37,137 bases of DNA from Epibacterium ulvae (GCF_018678075.1 NZ_JAHHIR010000096.1:1-37137), one strand, 5' to 3'; positions 16,554 to 25,413 are shown, numbered from the stretch's first letter. Translations and numbers: made by a program. Notes: generated by a model not told the origin, from the sequence alone.

Positions 16554-18352
16554 TTAAAACCTTCGATTACTGGAATTTTCTTGAATTGGGTGACATCCAC
16601 AAGGCTAAGGTCGGAGATGCGGATTTCCGGGATCACGACCAGGGCCAACAGCGAATGCTGCATATAGGCGTTGTTAAGGTTGCATCCGCAGGCCTCCATC
16701 GCCTCAACAATTTTTTGCGCTTTGGCGGCGACCTCGATTGCGGGCTGATCAGACATCAATCCAGCAATCGGCAGTTCAACCAGCGCCAGCTCTGCGCCAT
16801 CGCGGAAGATCGTTATGCCGCCGCCCACCTCAGCCAGGCGATTGGCTGCCAGGGCCATTTGCGCGCGGTCTGTGCCGACGACAATCATATGGTGGCTGTC
16901 GTGGGCCACGGTGGATGCCATCGCCATGTTGCCGGTGTAGCCAAAGCCCGAGACAAAGGCGTTGGTAACCCCGCCAGTGCCGCGATGCCGTTCGACCAAG
17001 GCGATCTGACATACATCACCGGCCCCTTCGGCCAGCCCATCAACCACCGGAAGCTCGGCCTTTAAAGCCTTGGTCGGGGCTTGGTTCTCGACCACGCCGA
17101 TGACATTGGCGGTCACGGTATTTGCGCCGTCTGGTGCCCGGATTTCAAAGTCTCGCGCTTGCAATGTATGGCCCAGGTGAATGGTGCCGCGTGCGTGGTC
17201 TGGCCAATCCAGATGCGGGCAATCGACATTGATAGAGCCTGAATCCGCAACAATCTGACCACGGGCCATTACCAGTTCAATGGGCAGTTCGCTCAGATCC
17301 GACGTTAGGATGACATCAGCCCTCCGTCCCGGTGTCAGCGAGCCCAGCTCGCGCTCCAGTCCGAAATGGGTTGCGGTGTTGATGGTGGCCATCTGCAGTG
17401 CGGCCAGCGGGTCGCAGCCACATGTGATGGCGTGACGCACAACGCGGTTCATATGGCCATCATTCACCAGCGTGCCGGAATGGCAATCATCGGTGCACAG
17501 AATGAAGGAGCGGTTATCCAGCCCTTTTTCCGTAACGGCAGTAATTTGGCTTTCTACGTCATACCATGCCGAGCCAAGGCGCATCATGGCGCGCATACCT
17601 TGGCGGGTTCGCGCGATCGCGTCCGCCTCGCTGGTGCCTTCGTGGTCGTCAGCCGGGCCGCCCGCAACATATGCGGCGAAATCGGGCCCTAGGTTCGGTG
17701 AGGCATAGTGCCCGCCGACGGTTTTATTGGCGCGCTGGGCGGCTGCAATCTCGGCAAGCATTTTCGGGTCGGCATTTGCGACACCGGGGAAGTTCATCAT
17801 TTCCCCCAGGCCAATGATACCCGGCCAAGCCATCGCCTCGGCCACATCGTCGGGTGTGATTTCGAACCCGGTCGTCTCTAACCCGGACGCGGATGGGGCG
17901 CAGCTTGGCATTTGCGTGTAGATATTGACGGGCTGCATCAGCGCCTCGTCATGCATCAACCGCACACCTTCGAGGCCCATAACATTGGCGATCTCATGCG
18001 GGTCGGTGAACATTGTTGTCGTTCCGTGGGGAATGACAGCGCGCGCAAATTCGGCTGGCGTCAACATGCCGCTTTCGATGTGCATATGGGCATCGCACAG
18101 GCCGGGGATCATAAACCGGCCCTTGGCCTCGATCACCTCAGTCTCTGGACCGCAGCAATAGGATGCATCCGTGCCAACATAGGCGATGCGTCCACATTTG
18201 ATTGCAATGTCGTGGTCGGGCAGGACTTCGCGGGTGTGTACATTCACCCATTGTCCGCCGCGGATTACGGTATCAGCGGGTGTGCGGCCGGCGGCCACCT
18301 CGATCAGCTGTGCGGCGACGTCGGGCCAACTCGGGAACAGGTTCTCTGACAT
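16550..18352 (-). CDS. ade: adenine deaminase
   Basis: Ade hydrolyses adenine to hypoxanthine and ammonia, feeding purine salvage. It is a metal-dependent amidohydrolase of 600 residues, the usual length. The first metal motif is GLCDAHMHIESGML. Further family motifs are TTTMFTDPHEIANVMG, GLGEMMNFPG and FILCTDDCHSG, followed by TINTATHFGLE and GRRADVIL. The C-terminal domain is present, with VAHDSHHMIVVG. It is the first gene of an ade-amn unit and its stop overlaps the amn start. The promoter must lie in the 89 bases before arsC, which is divergent. Confidence 0.95.
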   Translation of the reverse strand: MSENLFPSWPDVAAQLIEVAAGRTPADTVIRGGQWVNVHTREVLPDHDIAIKCGRIAYVGTDASYCCGPETEVIEAKGRFMIPGLCDAHMHIESGMLTPAEFARAVIPHGTTTMFTDPHEIANVMGLEGVRLMHDEALMQPVNIYTQMPSCAPSASGLETTGFEITPDDVAEAMAWPGIIGLGEMMNFPGVANADPKMLAEIAAAQRANKTVGGHYASPNLGPDFAAYVAGGPADDHEGTSEADAIARTRQGMRAMMRLGSAWYDVESQITAVTEKGLDNRSFILCTDDCHSGTLVNDGHMNRVVRHAITCGCDPLAALQMATINTATHFGLERELGSLTPGRRADVILTSDLSELPIELVMARGQIVADSGSINVDCPHLDWPDHARGTIHLGHTLQARDFEIRAPDGANTVTANVIGVVENQAPTKALKAELPVVDGLAEGAGDVCQIALVERHRGTGGVTNAFVSGFGYTGNMAMASTVAHDSHHMIVVGTDRAQMALAANRLAEVGGGITIFRDGAELALVELPIAGLMSDQPAIEVAAKAQKIVEAMEACGCNLNNAYMQHSLLALVVIPEIRISDLSLVDVTQFKKIPVIEGFK

Positions 18353-18428
18353 GCGGTATGTTCGTATGTTTGCGCCACTAAGTTCAAGCGTAACTTATCC
18401 TGTTTCATCAAAAGGTCATGCAATAATA

Positions 18429-18440
18429 GGACGAAAGTCC
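18429..18440 (+). promoter_or_regulatory. GNRA-type hairpin at the arsC ribosome binding site
   Basis: GGAC-GAAA-GTCC forms a 4-bp stem with a GAAA tetraloop, ending one base before the arsC start codon. Its first bases belong to the AGGA Shine-Dalgarno sequence. The fold could limit or position ribosome loading. It is short and may be coincidental. Confidence 0.3.
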
Positions 18441-18441
18441 C

Positions 18442-18867
18442 ATGGATATCGTCATTCACCACAACCCCGCCTGCGGCACGTCGCGCAATGTGTTGCAATT
18501 GATCAAAGACGCCAGTTATGAGCCGACCGTCGTGGAATACATTAAAACTGGTTGGACGCGGCCTCAGGTGCTGGCTTTGTTTGCGGCGGCGGGTCTGACG
18601 CCCCGGCAGGCATTGCGCACCACCAAATCTCCGGCCGAGGAGCTGGGTTTGCTTGATCCAAGCGTGCCGGATGAGGTGCTTCTTGACCACATGATGGACC
18701 ATCCCGTTTTGGTCAACCGACCGATTGTTGCTTGTAAGAACGGTGTCAAACTGTGTCGTCCGTCCGGGGCTGTTTTGGATTTTCTGGACAATTGGCCCCA
18801 AGGTCCGTGGGCCAAAGAAGACGGCACCGTCTTGATCGATGCAGAGGGCAACCGCGTTCCAGAATGA
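18442..18867 (+). CDS. arsC: arsenate reductase, glutaredoxin-dependent type
   Basis: ArsC reduces arsenate to arsenite using glutathione and glutaredoxin. The catalytic cysteine is C11 in HNPACGTSRN, nearly identical to classical plasmid ArsC. The second arginine-containing motif NRPIV is present near residues 92-96. The 141-residue length equals that of the family. No arsB, acr3 or arsR gene lies nearby, so efflux of the product must be encoded elsewhere, or the protein may act mainly as a general thioltransferase. The frame remains open for 58 codons after the stop, ending inside the SelW-like start. That is noted separately. Confidence 0.93.
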   Translation: MDIVIHHNPACGTSRNVLQLIKDASYEPTVVEYIKTGWTRPQVLALFAAAGLTPRQALRTTKSPAEELGLLDPSVPDEVLLDHMMDHPVLVNRPIVACKNGVKLCRPSGAVLDFLDNWPQGPWAKEDGTVLIDAEGNRVPE

Positions 18868-18903
18868 TTTGCGGCCCGGATCGATCACGGGCATGATGCC
18901 CGA

Positions 18904-19044
18904 ATGGATGGCGATACATTAGATGCAGACAGATTTGACCGGTTTTTGCGTGGGGACGGTCGGTGCCTGGTGGTGCGTGATGTCGTCAATGGCTCTGAGC
19001 CGTCCAAAAGACTGATAATCACGCATGCGGGAGACCCGGAATGA
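18904..19044 (+). CDS. possible 46-residue small ORF
   Basis: This is an unrecognised small open frame, rich in Asp, Arg and Gly, in the same frame as arsC but beyond its stop. Its TGA overlaps the ATG of the SelW-like gene (ATGA), an arrangement typical of coupled genes. No ribosome binding site precedes its ATG, and third-position GC is not strongly coding-like. It could be a coupling leader, a gene remnant, or chance. Low confidence. Confidence 0.22.
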   Translation: MDGDTLDADRFDRFLRGDGRCLVVRDVVNGSEPSKRLIITHAGDPE

Positions 19045-19328
19045 CCGCCGAGCGCCAACCGATTGTTACGATTTCTTACTGTATTGGCTGCAACTGGCTG
19101 CTGCGGGCGTCCTGGATGGGGCAAGAGCTTTTGTCTACGTTCCAATCGCAATTGGGCGGCGTGACGTTGGTGCCCAGTGACATCGGTGGAACCTATGAGA
19201 TTTGCGTGGGTGACACAGTCCTGTGGGAACGCAAGCGCGACGGTGGGTTCCCGGATGTCAAAGAGCTCAAATCCCGGGTGCGTGATCATATCGCGCCCGA
19301 GCAGGATCTTGGGCATTTGGATCGCTAA
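19041..19328 (+). CDS. SelT/SelW/SelH family thioredoxin-fold protein
   Basis: This 95-residue protein matches the bacterial SelW-like (Rdx) family. It has a beta-strand ending in the redox motif C14-I-G-C17 (SYCIGCNW), where animal selenoproteins have Cys-x-x-Sec. It also has a WERKRDGGFPDVKELK-type C-terminal segment typical of the family. The role is presumed thiol redox, with no known substrate. GGGAG lies upstream of the ATG. It sits between arsC and an SDR gene on the same strand, but gaps of 173 and 52 bases leave cotranscription open. Confidence 0.85.
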   Translation: MTAERQPIVTISYCIGCNWLLRASWMGQELLSTFQSQLGGVTLVPSDIGGTYEICVGDTVLWERKRDGGFPDVKELKSRVRDHIAPEQDLGHLDR

Positions 19329-19380
19329 GAAACTGCGTTTGGCGCTTGTCATGGTGACGGTGTGACCGCATCTATAGGTC

Positions 19381-20205
19381 ATGAATAAAACTTTGCTTTG
19401 TCTGGGCTTTGGCTATTCCGCACGCGCATTGGCGCGACGGCTGGCTCCCGAAGGATGGCGCGTTCTTGGCACCAGCCGGGAAGGCCAATTGGTCGATGGT
19501 GTTCAAACTATAAAATGGCCGGGCAGCCCCCTGCCACTGGACGGCGTGACACATGTGTTGTCGTCTATCGCTCCATCCGAGGGGGGTGATCCCGTTTTGC
19601 AGTGTTTGATGGACCAACTGGGCGGCCAAAACCTTGACTGGGTCGGCTATCTGTCGACAACGGCGGTCTATGGTGATCATGGTGGAGCCTGGGTGGATGA
19701 GCGCACCGAGCTTGCGCCCAGCACCACACGTGGCCATTGGCGGGTGGCGGCCGAGCGTGCGTGGCAGGCCAGTGAACTGCCGGTGCATGTGTTTCGTCTG
19801 GCGGGGATATACGGTCCGGGGCGCGGTCCCTTTGCCAAGGTGAAATCCGGTCAGGCGCGCCGGATCATCAAACCGGATCAAGTGTTTTCGCGGATCCACG
19901 TGGAAGACATTGCGCAGGTTCTGACCGCATCACTCGCACGTCCTAACCCGGGCGCAGTTTACAATCTGTGCGATGACATTCCCGCGCCGCCACAAGATGT
20001 CATTGGTTTCGCGGCTGAACTTCTTGGGCAGCCATTGCCACCTGTTGTCGATTTTGATGAGGCTGAGATGTCCCCCATGGCGCGCAGTTTCTATGCTGAG
20101 AACAAGCGTGTGCGAAACGACCGGATCAAGACGGAACTGGGGGTCGAGCTGCTTTACCCGGATTACCGCAGCGGTCTAGAGGCATTGGCCAAGTTGGAAG
20201 ATTAG
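19381..20205 (+). CDS. SDR family NAD(P)-dependent epimerase/oxidoreductase, YeeZ-like
   Basis: This 274-residue extended short-chain dehydrogenase-like protein begins with LCLGFGYSARALARRL, a dinucleotide-binding motif in the GxGxxA form seen in YeeZ-type proteins. It then has YLSTTAVYGDHGG, a Ser-Thr/Tyr active-site-like region, and VFRLAGIYGPGRG, typical of epimerases. The classical Lys of Tyr-x-x-x-Lys is not evident after VYGD, so catalysis is uncertain. NLCDDIPAPPQDVI near the C-terminus is the family substrate-binding region. No substrate can be named. Confidence 0.8.
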   Translation: MNKTLLCLGFGYSARALARRLAPEGWRVLGTSREGQLVDGVQTIKWPGSPLPLDGVTHVLSSIAPSEGGDPVLQCLMDQLGGQNLDWVGYLSTTAVYGDHGGAWVDERTELAPSTTRGHWRVAAERAWQASELPVHVFRLAGIYGPGRGPFAKVKSGQARRIIKPDQVFSRIHVEDIAQVLTASLARPNPGAVYNLCDDIPAPPQDVIGFAAELLGQPLPPVVDFDEAEMSPMARSFYAENKRVRNDRIKTELGVELLYPDYRSGLEALAKLED

Positions 20206-20227
20206 GCTTCGACCGCATCACGTATTC

Positions 20228-20258
20228 GTAACCTATATGATACTTATTTATAGGTTAC
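20228..20258. repeat. 10-bp perfect inverted repeat before the tautomerase gene
   Basis: GTAACCTATA and TATAGGTTAC form perfect arms with an 11-base AT-rich spacer. A further GGTTAC half-site lies about 30 bases downstream near 20291. No T-run follows, so an intrinsic terminator for the SDR gene is unlikely. The position, about 100-130 bases before the tautomerase ATG, suggests an operator. Confidence 0.5.
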
Positions 20259-20361
20259 ATAAATCCATCACCAGCTTATCTATGTTTAGCCGGTTACGTT
20301 TTCCTTGTTCGCAATGAAGACGTGACCGTCGTTTAACGTGAGCCAACTGTCAGGTGGAACC

Positions 20362-20577
20362 ATGCCCCTTATCGAAGTCAAAGTATTCAAAGACGAACTG
20401 AACGCGGAGCAATCCCAGGAACTGATCGCCAAAATCACGGATGCCGTCACCGAGGTCACAAGCGAGAAACTGCGCGATGTGACCTGGGTGGTGATTGAAG
20501 AGGTCAAAGACGGCCAATGGGGCGTCGGCGGCAAAGCGCTGGGCCTGCCGGATGTCAAAGCGATGATGTCGAGCTAA
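20362..20577 (+). CDS. 4-oxalocrotonate tautomerase family protein
   Basis: This 71-residue protein begins MPLIEVKVF. After removal of Met, Pro becomes the N-terminal catalytic base used by this superfamily for keto-enol tautomerisation. The remaining motifs LIAKITDAVTEVT and TWVVIEEVKDGQWGVGGK match the family, whose members form hexamers of small subunits. A GTG 24 bases upstream would bury the catalytic proline, so ATG 20362 is preferred. AGGTGG lies just before it. No aromatic degradation genes are nearby, so the substrate is unknown. Confidence 0.9.
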   Translation: MPLIEVKVFKDELNAEQSQELIAKITDAVTEVTSEKLRDVTWVVIEEVKDGQWGVGGKALGLPDVKAMMSS

Positions 20578-20585
20578 TCTATAGC

Positions 20586-20606
20586 CCCCCTGCACACAGC
20601 AGGGGG
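20586..20606. terminator. hairpin between convergent tautomerase and dxs genes
   Basis: CCCCCTGC/GCAGGGGG is an 8-bp perfect stem with loop ACACA, filling the 31-base convergent gap. It lacks a T-tract on both sides. It probably acts as a shared transcript end with weak intrinsic termination. Confidence 0.55.
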
Positions 20607-20608
20607 TA

Positions 20609-22537
20609 TTAGCCGCGCCGTGCGGCAAGGTCGACGATACCAAGCACGTCCAGAACTTTTGCCTCGATCTGGTCCGCGTTCATGGCGGCCACGTCATACA
20701 TATCCTTGGGGCTGGCCTGGTCGATAAATGTGTCAGGCAGAACCATGGAACGGTATTTGAACCCGGCATCAAACACGCCTTCATCGGCCAAAAGCTGCGA
20801 GACATGGGAGCCAAAGCCACCAATGGCGCCCTCTTCGACGGTGATCATGGCCTCGTGGTGCGCGGCAAGATCAAGAATCATGTCGCGGTCCAACGGTTTG
20901 GCAAACCGCGCGTCTGCAATGGTTGGGGTGATGCCTTTTGCCGCCAAAGCCTCAGCCGCTTTTTGTACTTCGGACAACCGGGTTCCAAAGGACAGGATCG
21001 CAACCCGTGCGCCGGTTTGGATCATGCGACCCTTGCCAATTTCCAGCGCTTGCGGCTGTTCGGGTAGCTCAACACCAACACCTTCGCCGCGTGGATAGCG
21101 GAAGGCAATCGGACCCTCATCATAGTCTGCAGCGGTTTTGACCATATGGGCCAGCTCCGCCTCATCCGCTGCGGCCATCACGACCATTCCAGGCAGATTG
21201 GCCATGAACGCGACGTCAAATGAACCCGCATGTGTTGCCCCATCCGCGCCAACCAGACCCGCACGGTCGATGGCAAAGCGAACGGGTAGACGCTGGATCG
21301 CAACGTCATGCACGATCTGATCATAGCCTCGTTGCAGGAAGGTCGAATACATCGCGCAAAACGGTTTCATCCCGCCAGCCGCCAAGGCCGCGCTAAAGGT
21401 CACGCCGTGTTGTTCGGCAATGCCCACGTCAAAGGTGCGCGAGGGGTAACGCTCTGCCATCAAATTCAAGCCTGTGCCGTCGGGCATGGCAGCCGTCACG
21501 GCGCAGATTTTGTCATCCTTGGCCGCCAGTTGCACCAGCGTGTCCCCAAAGACCGAGGTATAGGACGGCGCGTTGGACGGAGTCTTCTTTTGTTTGCCCG
21601 TGACGACATCGAATTTCGCGGTCGCATGCCCTTTGTCGCGTGCCGCTTCGGCGGGGGCGTATCCTTTGCCCTTCTTGGTGAGCACATGGATCAAAACCGG
21701 CCCGGTGGCGCGGGATTTGACCGTTCTGAGGACCGGAAGCAACTGTTCCATATCATGGCCGTCGATGGGCCCGAGGTATGAGAACCCCAACGCCTCGAAC
21801 ATGGTGCCGCCAACCGCCATGCCTTTGAGCATCTCTTTCGCGCGTTTGGCCCCTTCGCGGAAGGGTTCCGGCAACAGAGACACCGCACCTTTGGCGACGG
21901 CTTTCAGATCGTGGAACGGTTCTTCGGCGTAGATGCGCGACAGATAGGACGACAAGGCCCCGACCGGTGGGGCAATCGACATCTCATTGTCGTTCAAGAT
22001 CACGATCATCCGCTTGCCCAGATGGCCTGCATTGTTCATGGCCTCAAACGCCATGCCAGCCGACATCGAGCCATCGCCGATCACGGCAATCGCGTCACCG
22101 CTGCCTTCGGGAACAACCCCACCCAGATCATGCGCAACCGCAAAGCCAAGCGCCGCTGAAATCGACGTTGAACTATGCGCGGCGCCAAAGGGGTCATAGG
22201 GGCTTTCGCTGCGTTTGGTGAAACCGGACAGGCCGTCCTTCATCCGTAAGGTGCGGATACGGTCGCGCCGCTCGGTCAGGATCTTATGCGGGTAGCTTTG
22301 ATGGGACACGTCCCAGATCAGTTTGTCCTTGGGCGTGTCGAACACCGTGTGCAGGGCGACTGTCAGCTCAACCACACCCAGACCCGCGCCAAGGTGACCG
22401 CCCGTTTCCGACACGGCAGAGATGGTTTCAGACCGTAGTTCTTGGGCAACCTGAGCAAGCTGTGCATCGCTCAATTGGTTCAGGTCCGCCGGGCGGTTGA
22501 TCTGATCCAAGAGCGGTGTATTGGGCCGTTCCGACAT
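20609..22537 (-). CDS. dxs: 1-deoxy-D-xylulose-5-phosphate synthase
   Basis: Dxs condenses pyruvate and glyceraldehyde 3-phosphate in the first step of the MEP pathway, supplying isoprenoid precursors and thiamine/pyridoxal precursors. It is a 642-residue thiamine-diphosphate enzyme. Early markers are [18 protein letters not shown], with the active-site His, and [14 protein letters not shown]. The cofactor motif is [19 protein letters not shown]. The C-terminal transketolase part has [16 protein letters not shown] and [17 protein letters not shown]. It is the last gene of deacetylase-xseB-ispA-dxs on the minus strand, 28 bases after ispA, with GAGGAG before its ATG. Confidence 0.98.
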   Translation of the reverse strand: MSERPNTPLLDQINRPADLNQLSDAQLAQVAQELRSETISAVSETGGHLGAGLGVVELTVALHTVFDTPKDKLIWDVSHQSYPHKILTERRDRIRTLRMKDGLSGFTKRSESPYDPFGAAHSSTSISAALGFAVAHDLGGVVPEGSGDAIAVIGDGSMSAGMAFEAMNNAGHLGKRMIVILNDNEMSIAPPVGALSSYLSRIYAEEPFHDLKAVAKGAVSLLPEPFREGAKRAKEMLKGMAVGGTMFEALGFSYLGPIDGHDMEQLLPVLRTVKSRATGPVLIHVLTKKGKGYAPAEAARDKGHATAKFDVVTGKQKKTPSNAPSYTSVFGDTLVQLAAKDDKICAVTAAMPDGTGLNLMAERYPSRTFDVGIAEQHGVTFSAALAAGGMKPFCAMYSTFLQRGYDQIVHDVAIQRLPVRFAIDRAGLVGADGATHAGSFDVAFMANLPGMVVMAAADEAELAHMVKTAADYDEGPIAFRYPRGEGVGVELPEQPQALEIGKGRMIQTGARVAILSFGTRLSEVQKAAEALAAKGITPTIADARFAKPLDRDMILDLAAHHEAMITVEEGAIGGFGSHVSQLLADEGVFDAGFKYRSMVLPDTFIDQASPKDMYDVAAMNADQIEAKVLDVLGIVDLAARRG

Positions 22538-22565
22538 GGTTGGCTGAGCTCCTCAGGGGTTCGAA

Positions 22566-23435
22566 TTAGCTATCGCGCGCAATAACGAAACGCGCGGCTT
22601 GCTTCAAGGTTTCTGCGTCATCTCCATAGGGATGTAGTGCCGCAGAGGCTTCTTGCACCAATTCGTCCGCGCGCAATTTCGCCGCATCCAGGCCAAGCAG
22701 GGACACAAATGTTGCTTTGCCGGCGTTGGCATCCTTGCGCAGGGCCTTGCCGACTTTTTCGATGTCGCCTTCGACATCCAAGATGTCATCGGCAATTTGA
22801 AACGCGAGGCCAAGGGCGCGGGCATAGCGTTGCAGGGGCTCCGCGTCCTGACCTGCAAAGATCGCACCGGCTGTTGCCGACCATTCAATCAGGCAACCGG
22901 TCTTGCGCTGTTGCAGACGGGTGATTTGATCCAGGTCCAGTGGCTGCGCCGCGCTTTCGGCGGCGATGTCCAGCATTTGCCCCGACACCATACCATCCTT
23001 GCCCGCCGCCTTTGCCAAGCTCAGGATCAGAGGCAACGCATTTGGGCCGACAACAGGCTCTGAAAGCAGCTCAAAGGCAAACCCCTGCAGGCTGTCGCCT
23101 GCCAGAACGGCCATAGCCTCATTCCATTTGCGGTGAACCGTGGGTTGGCCACGACGGAGGTCGTCGTCGTCCATACAAGGAAGGTCGTCATGCACCAAGG
23201 AATAGGCATGCACGCATTCGATGGCCAATGCCGCGTTCAGCGCTGCGTCCTGTGAAACACCATGCAATCGCGCGCTTTCTAACACGAGAAAACCGCGCAG
23301 CATTTTGCCGCCCGCAATTGCGTAACGCATCGCAGCATGCAGATCATCACCGCCCCTAAGACGGGTTTCCGCATAGGCAGAGATCGTCATCTGTGCGCTT
23401 TTCAGCGCTGCGCCAAAGTCCACGGGGGCCGTCAT
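22566..23435 (-). CDS. ispA: farnesyl-diphosphate synthase (polyprenyl synthetase family)
   Basis: IspA condenses dimethylallyl and isopentenyl diphosphates to geranyl and farnesyl diphosphates for quinones, undecaprenol and other products. The first Asp-rich motif is HDDLPCMDDDDLRRG and the second is FQIADDILDVEGD, both binding Mg-diphosphate. GGKMLRG at residues 47-53 is the isopentenyl-diphosphate site. The length of 289 residues fits short-chain synthases. It starts three bases after xseB and precedes dxs, so consecutive pathway genes are cotranscribed. Product chain length is inferred from the family. Confidence 0.94.
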   Translation of the reverse strand: MTAPVDFGAALKSAQMTISAYAETRLRGGDDLHAAMRYAIAGGKMLRGFLVLESARLHGVSQDAALNAALAIECVHAYSLVHDDLPCMDDDDLRRGQPTVHRKWNEAMAVLAGDSLQGFAFELLSEPVVGPNALPLILSLAKAAGKDGMVSGQMLDIAAESAAQPLDLDQITRLQQRKTGCLIEWSATAGAIFAGQDAEPLQRYARALGLAFQIADDILDVEGDIEKVGKALRKDANAGKATFVSLLGLDAAKLRADELVQEASAALHPYGDDAETLKQAARFVIARDS

Positions 23436-23438
23436 GGG

Positions 23439-23687
23439 TTAGCCTGCGTCCAACGGTTGGGTTCCGGTCGGCGCGCCATTGGCGTCCAAGGTGATCGCTG
23501 CCACCTTTTCTTCGGCCCGTTTCAACTCGTCTTCGCAGCGTTTTTTCAATGCAGCACCGCGTTCGTACAGGGCGATAGATGCGTCCAGGGCCACATCACC
23601 GCGTTCCAGCTGGTCCACAACAGTCTCCAGCTCACGCATGGCCTGTTCAAAGCTCAACTCTTCGACGGGGATGGGGGTCTCGGTCAT
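23439..23687 (-). CDS. xseB: exodeoxyribonuclease VII small subunit
   Basis: XseB is the small helical subunit of exonuclease VII, which degrades single-stranded DNA with XseA. The 82 residues contain [26 protein letters not shown]-type sequence, the family signature, and [17 protein letters not shown], forming an antiparallel helical hairpin. Its ATG shares one base with the stop of the upstream deacetylase gene (TAATG), so translation is coupled. XseA is not in the window. Position between the deacetylase and ispA genes is common in alphaproteobacteria. Confidence 0.95.
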   Translation of the reverse strand: MTETPIPVEELSFEQAMRELETVVDQLERGDVALDASIALYERGAALKKRCEDELKRAEEKVAAITLDANGAPTGTQPLDAG

Positions 23688-24610
23688 TATCCTGCCTTTA
23701 TCAATTCGTCTACATGCGCCGATGTCGCGGCGGTCAGCGCGTTCAGATCATATCCGCCTTCCAGAGTCGAGACGATACGGCCACCGCAAACCTCCTGCGC
23801 GATTTTGCAGAGTTCCGCTGTGAGCCATCCGAAATCTGCGGTTGTCCAATTGAGGTTTGCAAGCGGGTCGTCCTGATGCGCATCAAAGCCGGCCGATAGG
23901 ATGATCAGCTCTGGCTTGAACGCCAACAGGCGCGGAAAGGCGATGTTTTGAAACGCAGTGCGCATTTCAGCCGTTCCAGATTCGGGCGGCAGCGGCATGT
24001 TCAGGATCTGGCCATAGTTGCCATCTTCATCCGGGCGACCGGATCCCGGCCACAGCGGCATTTGCTGGGACGAGATGAAGAGCGCGCGTTTTTCGTCCCA
24101 CAGGATGTCTTGGGTGCCGTTGCCATGATGGACGTCAAAGTCGACAACCGCGACCCGTTTCAGCCCGTGGTGATCCAACGCATGTTTGGCCGCCAATGCG
24201 GCATTTCCCAACAGACAAAACCCCATCGAGGTCTCGGTTTCTGCGTGGTGACCCGGCGGGCGAACGGCGGCAAAAGCGTTTTGGACATCACCGCCCAACA
24301 CAAGGTCCACGGCGCGAACAGCCGCACCCGCTGCGCGGTAAGCTGCATCCAGAGATCCCGGAGACAAAAATGTATCCCCATCGATCTGCTTCAACCCTTC
24401 AAACGGCAGGTCATCGCGCAGATCATCCAGGTAGGATTTCGGGTGGATGCGCAGCAGGTCGTCTTCGGCGGCCATTGGTGCAGTGACACGTCGCAACTCT
24501 TTGCCTTCAAGCCCGTGCAACACATGCTCCAGTCGCGCCACCCGTTCCGGATGCCCATCCGGGGTCACATGGGACAAGCAATCGGCATGGGTGATCAATG
24601 CTGTGGTCAA
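23687..24610 (-). CDS. histone deacetylase family protein
   Basis: This 307-residue protein has the zinc-dependent deacetylase fold of HDACs and acetylpolyamine amidohydrolases. The catalytic His pair is in [20 protein letters not shown]. Metal ligands are in [16 protein letters not shown] and [15 protein letters not shown] final GGYDL motif is present near the C-terminus. In bacteria the substrates may be acetylated polyamines, proteins or small molecules, and none can be named here. The start is TTG at 24610, with GGAG seven bases before it. It is the first gene of the isoprenoid operon, suggesting conserved linkage rather than a demonstrated shared function. Confidence 0.9.
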   Translation of the reverse strand: MTTALITHADCLSHVTPDGHPERVARLEHVLHGLEGKELRRVTAPMAAEDDLLRIHPKSYLDDLRDDLPFEGLKQIDGDTFLSPGSLDAAYRAAGAAVRAVDLVLGGDVQNAFAAVRPPGHHAETETSMGFCLLGNAALAAKHALDHHGLKRVAVVDFDVHHGNGTQDILWDEKRALFISSQQMPLWPGSGRPDEDGNYGQILNMPLPPESGTAEMRTAFQNIAFPRLLAFKPELIILSAGFDAHQDDPLANLNWTTADFGWLTAELCKIAQEVCGGRIVSTLEGGYDLNALTAATSAHVDELIKAG

Positions 24611-24714
24611 AAGGACGCTCCATCTGCGTGTTCATGCGTACCGTAGATGGCTTGCTACAAGGGCTTCAAGAGGTTCCGGTGCGCGCTGTCGAAATCGTCA
24701 ACGCGCCGCCGCTG

Positions 24715-25413
24715 TTAGTCAGGCGCCAACATATATCCGGCGCCACGCACGGTTTGCAGGTATTGCGGCTGCTTGGGATTGGGTTCGATCTTGCGGCGCA
24801 GGCGCGTGATTTGAACATCCACGGCGCGTTCTTGCGCTTGGCCACGATCACGGCCCAGATCCTCAACCAATTTGGCACGGGTCACGGCTTCGTTTGGTTG
24901 GGCTGAGAAGATCTTCATCAGCTGGCTTTCCGTGCTGGTCAGACGCACCAGATCTTGGCCTTGCCACATCTCACCGCGTTCGATGTCATAGCGGATATCG
25001 CCAAGGTGCAGCACCTTGGGGGCGGTATCTTCGGGCTTGGCTTCGGGCATACGACGTAGAATAGCGTTGATGCGCAACAGCAGTTCTTTGGGCTCAAACG
25101 GTTTCGCCAGATAATCATCTGCTCCGGCTTCAAGCCCCGCAATTCGGTTTTCCGTCTCGCCTTGGGCGGTCAACAACAGGATCGGGGTTGTATGGGTTTC
25201 CCGCAGCGCTTTGGTCAGGGAAATCCCGTCTTCGCCGGGCATCATCACGTCCAGGACAATCAGATCAAAATCCAACCCCGACAGGACCCGACGTGCATGT
25301 TGTGCGTCCCGAGCAGCCGTCACCAGAAAACCCGACCGCATCAGAAATTTTTTGAGCAGCTCACGGATCCGCTCGTCATCATCCACAATTAACAGGTGGG
25401 CATCGCAATTCAT
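24715..25413 (-). CDS. petR: OmpR-family response regulator, PetR-like
   Basis: The N-terminal receiver domain has the acidic pocket DDD at 11-13, phosphoacceptor D55, T82 and K104. The C-terminal winged-helix domain contains LTSTESQLMKIF and VQITRLRRKIEPNP. The total is 232 residues. It resembles Rhodobacter capsulatus PetR, which lies upstream of the cytochrome bc1 operon and is required there for growth. The partner gene petP overlaps its start by ATGA, and petABC lies about 5.5 kb away on the opposite strand. No sensor kinase gene is adjacent. The response-regulator call is certain and the PetR name is likely from context and similarity I recall. Confidence 0.87.
   Translation of the reverse strand: MNCDAHLLIVDDDERIRELLKKFLMRSGFLVTAARDAQHARRVLSGLDFDLIVLDVMMPGEDGISLTKALRETHTTPILLLTAQGETENRIAGLEAGADDYLAKPFEPKELLLRINAILRRMPEAKPEDTAPKVLHLGDIRYDIERGEMWQGQDLVRLTSTESQLMKIFSAQPNEAVTRAKLVEDLGRDRGQAQERAVDVQITRLRRKIEPNPKQPQYLQTVRGAGYMLAPD

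Noticed and set aside
18442-19044. Possible UGA readthrough or selenocysteine in arsC
   Set aside because: ArsC is full length at 141 residues before the stop, and no SECIS-like hairpin was recognised after it.
18442-19328. An arsenic-resistance operon
   Set aside because: Only arsC is present. No arsR, arsB/acr3 or arsH gene lies nearby, and the SelW-like neighbour is not an arsenic gene.
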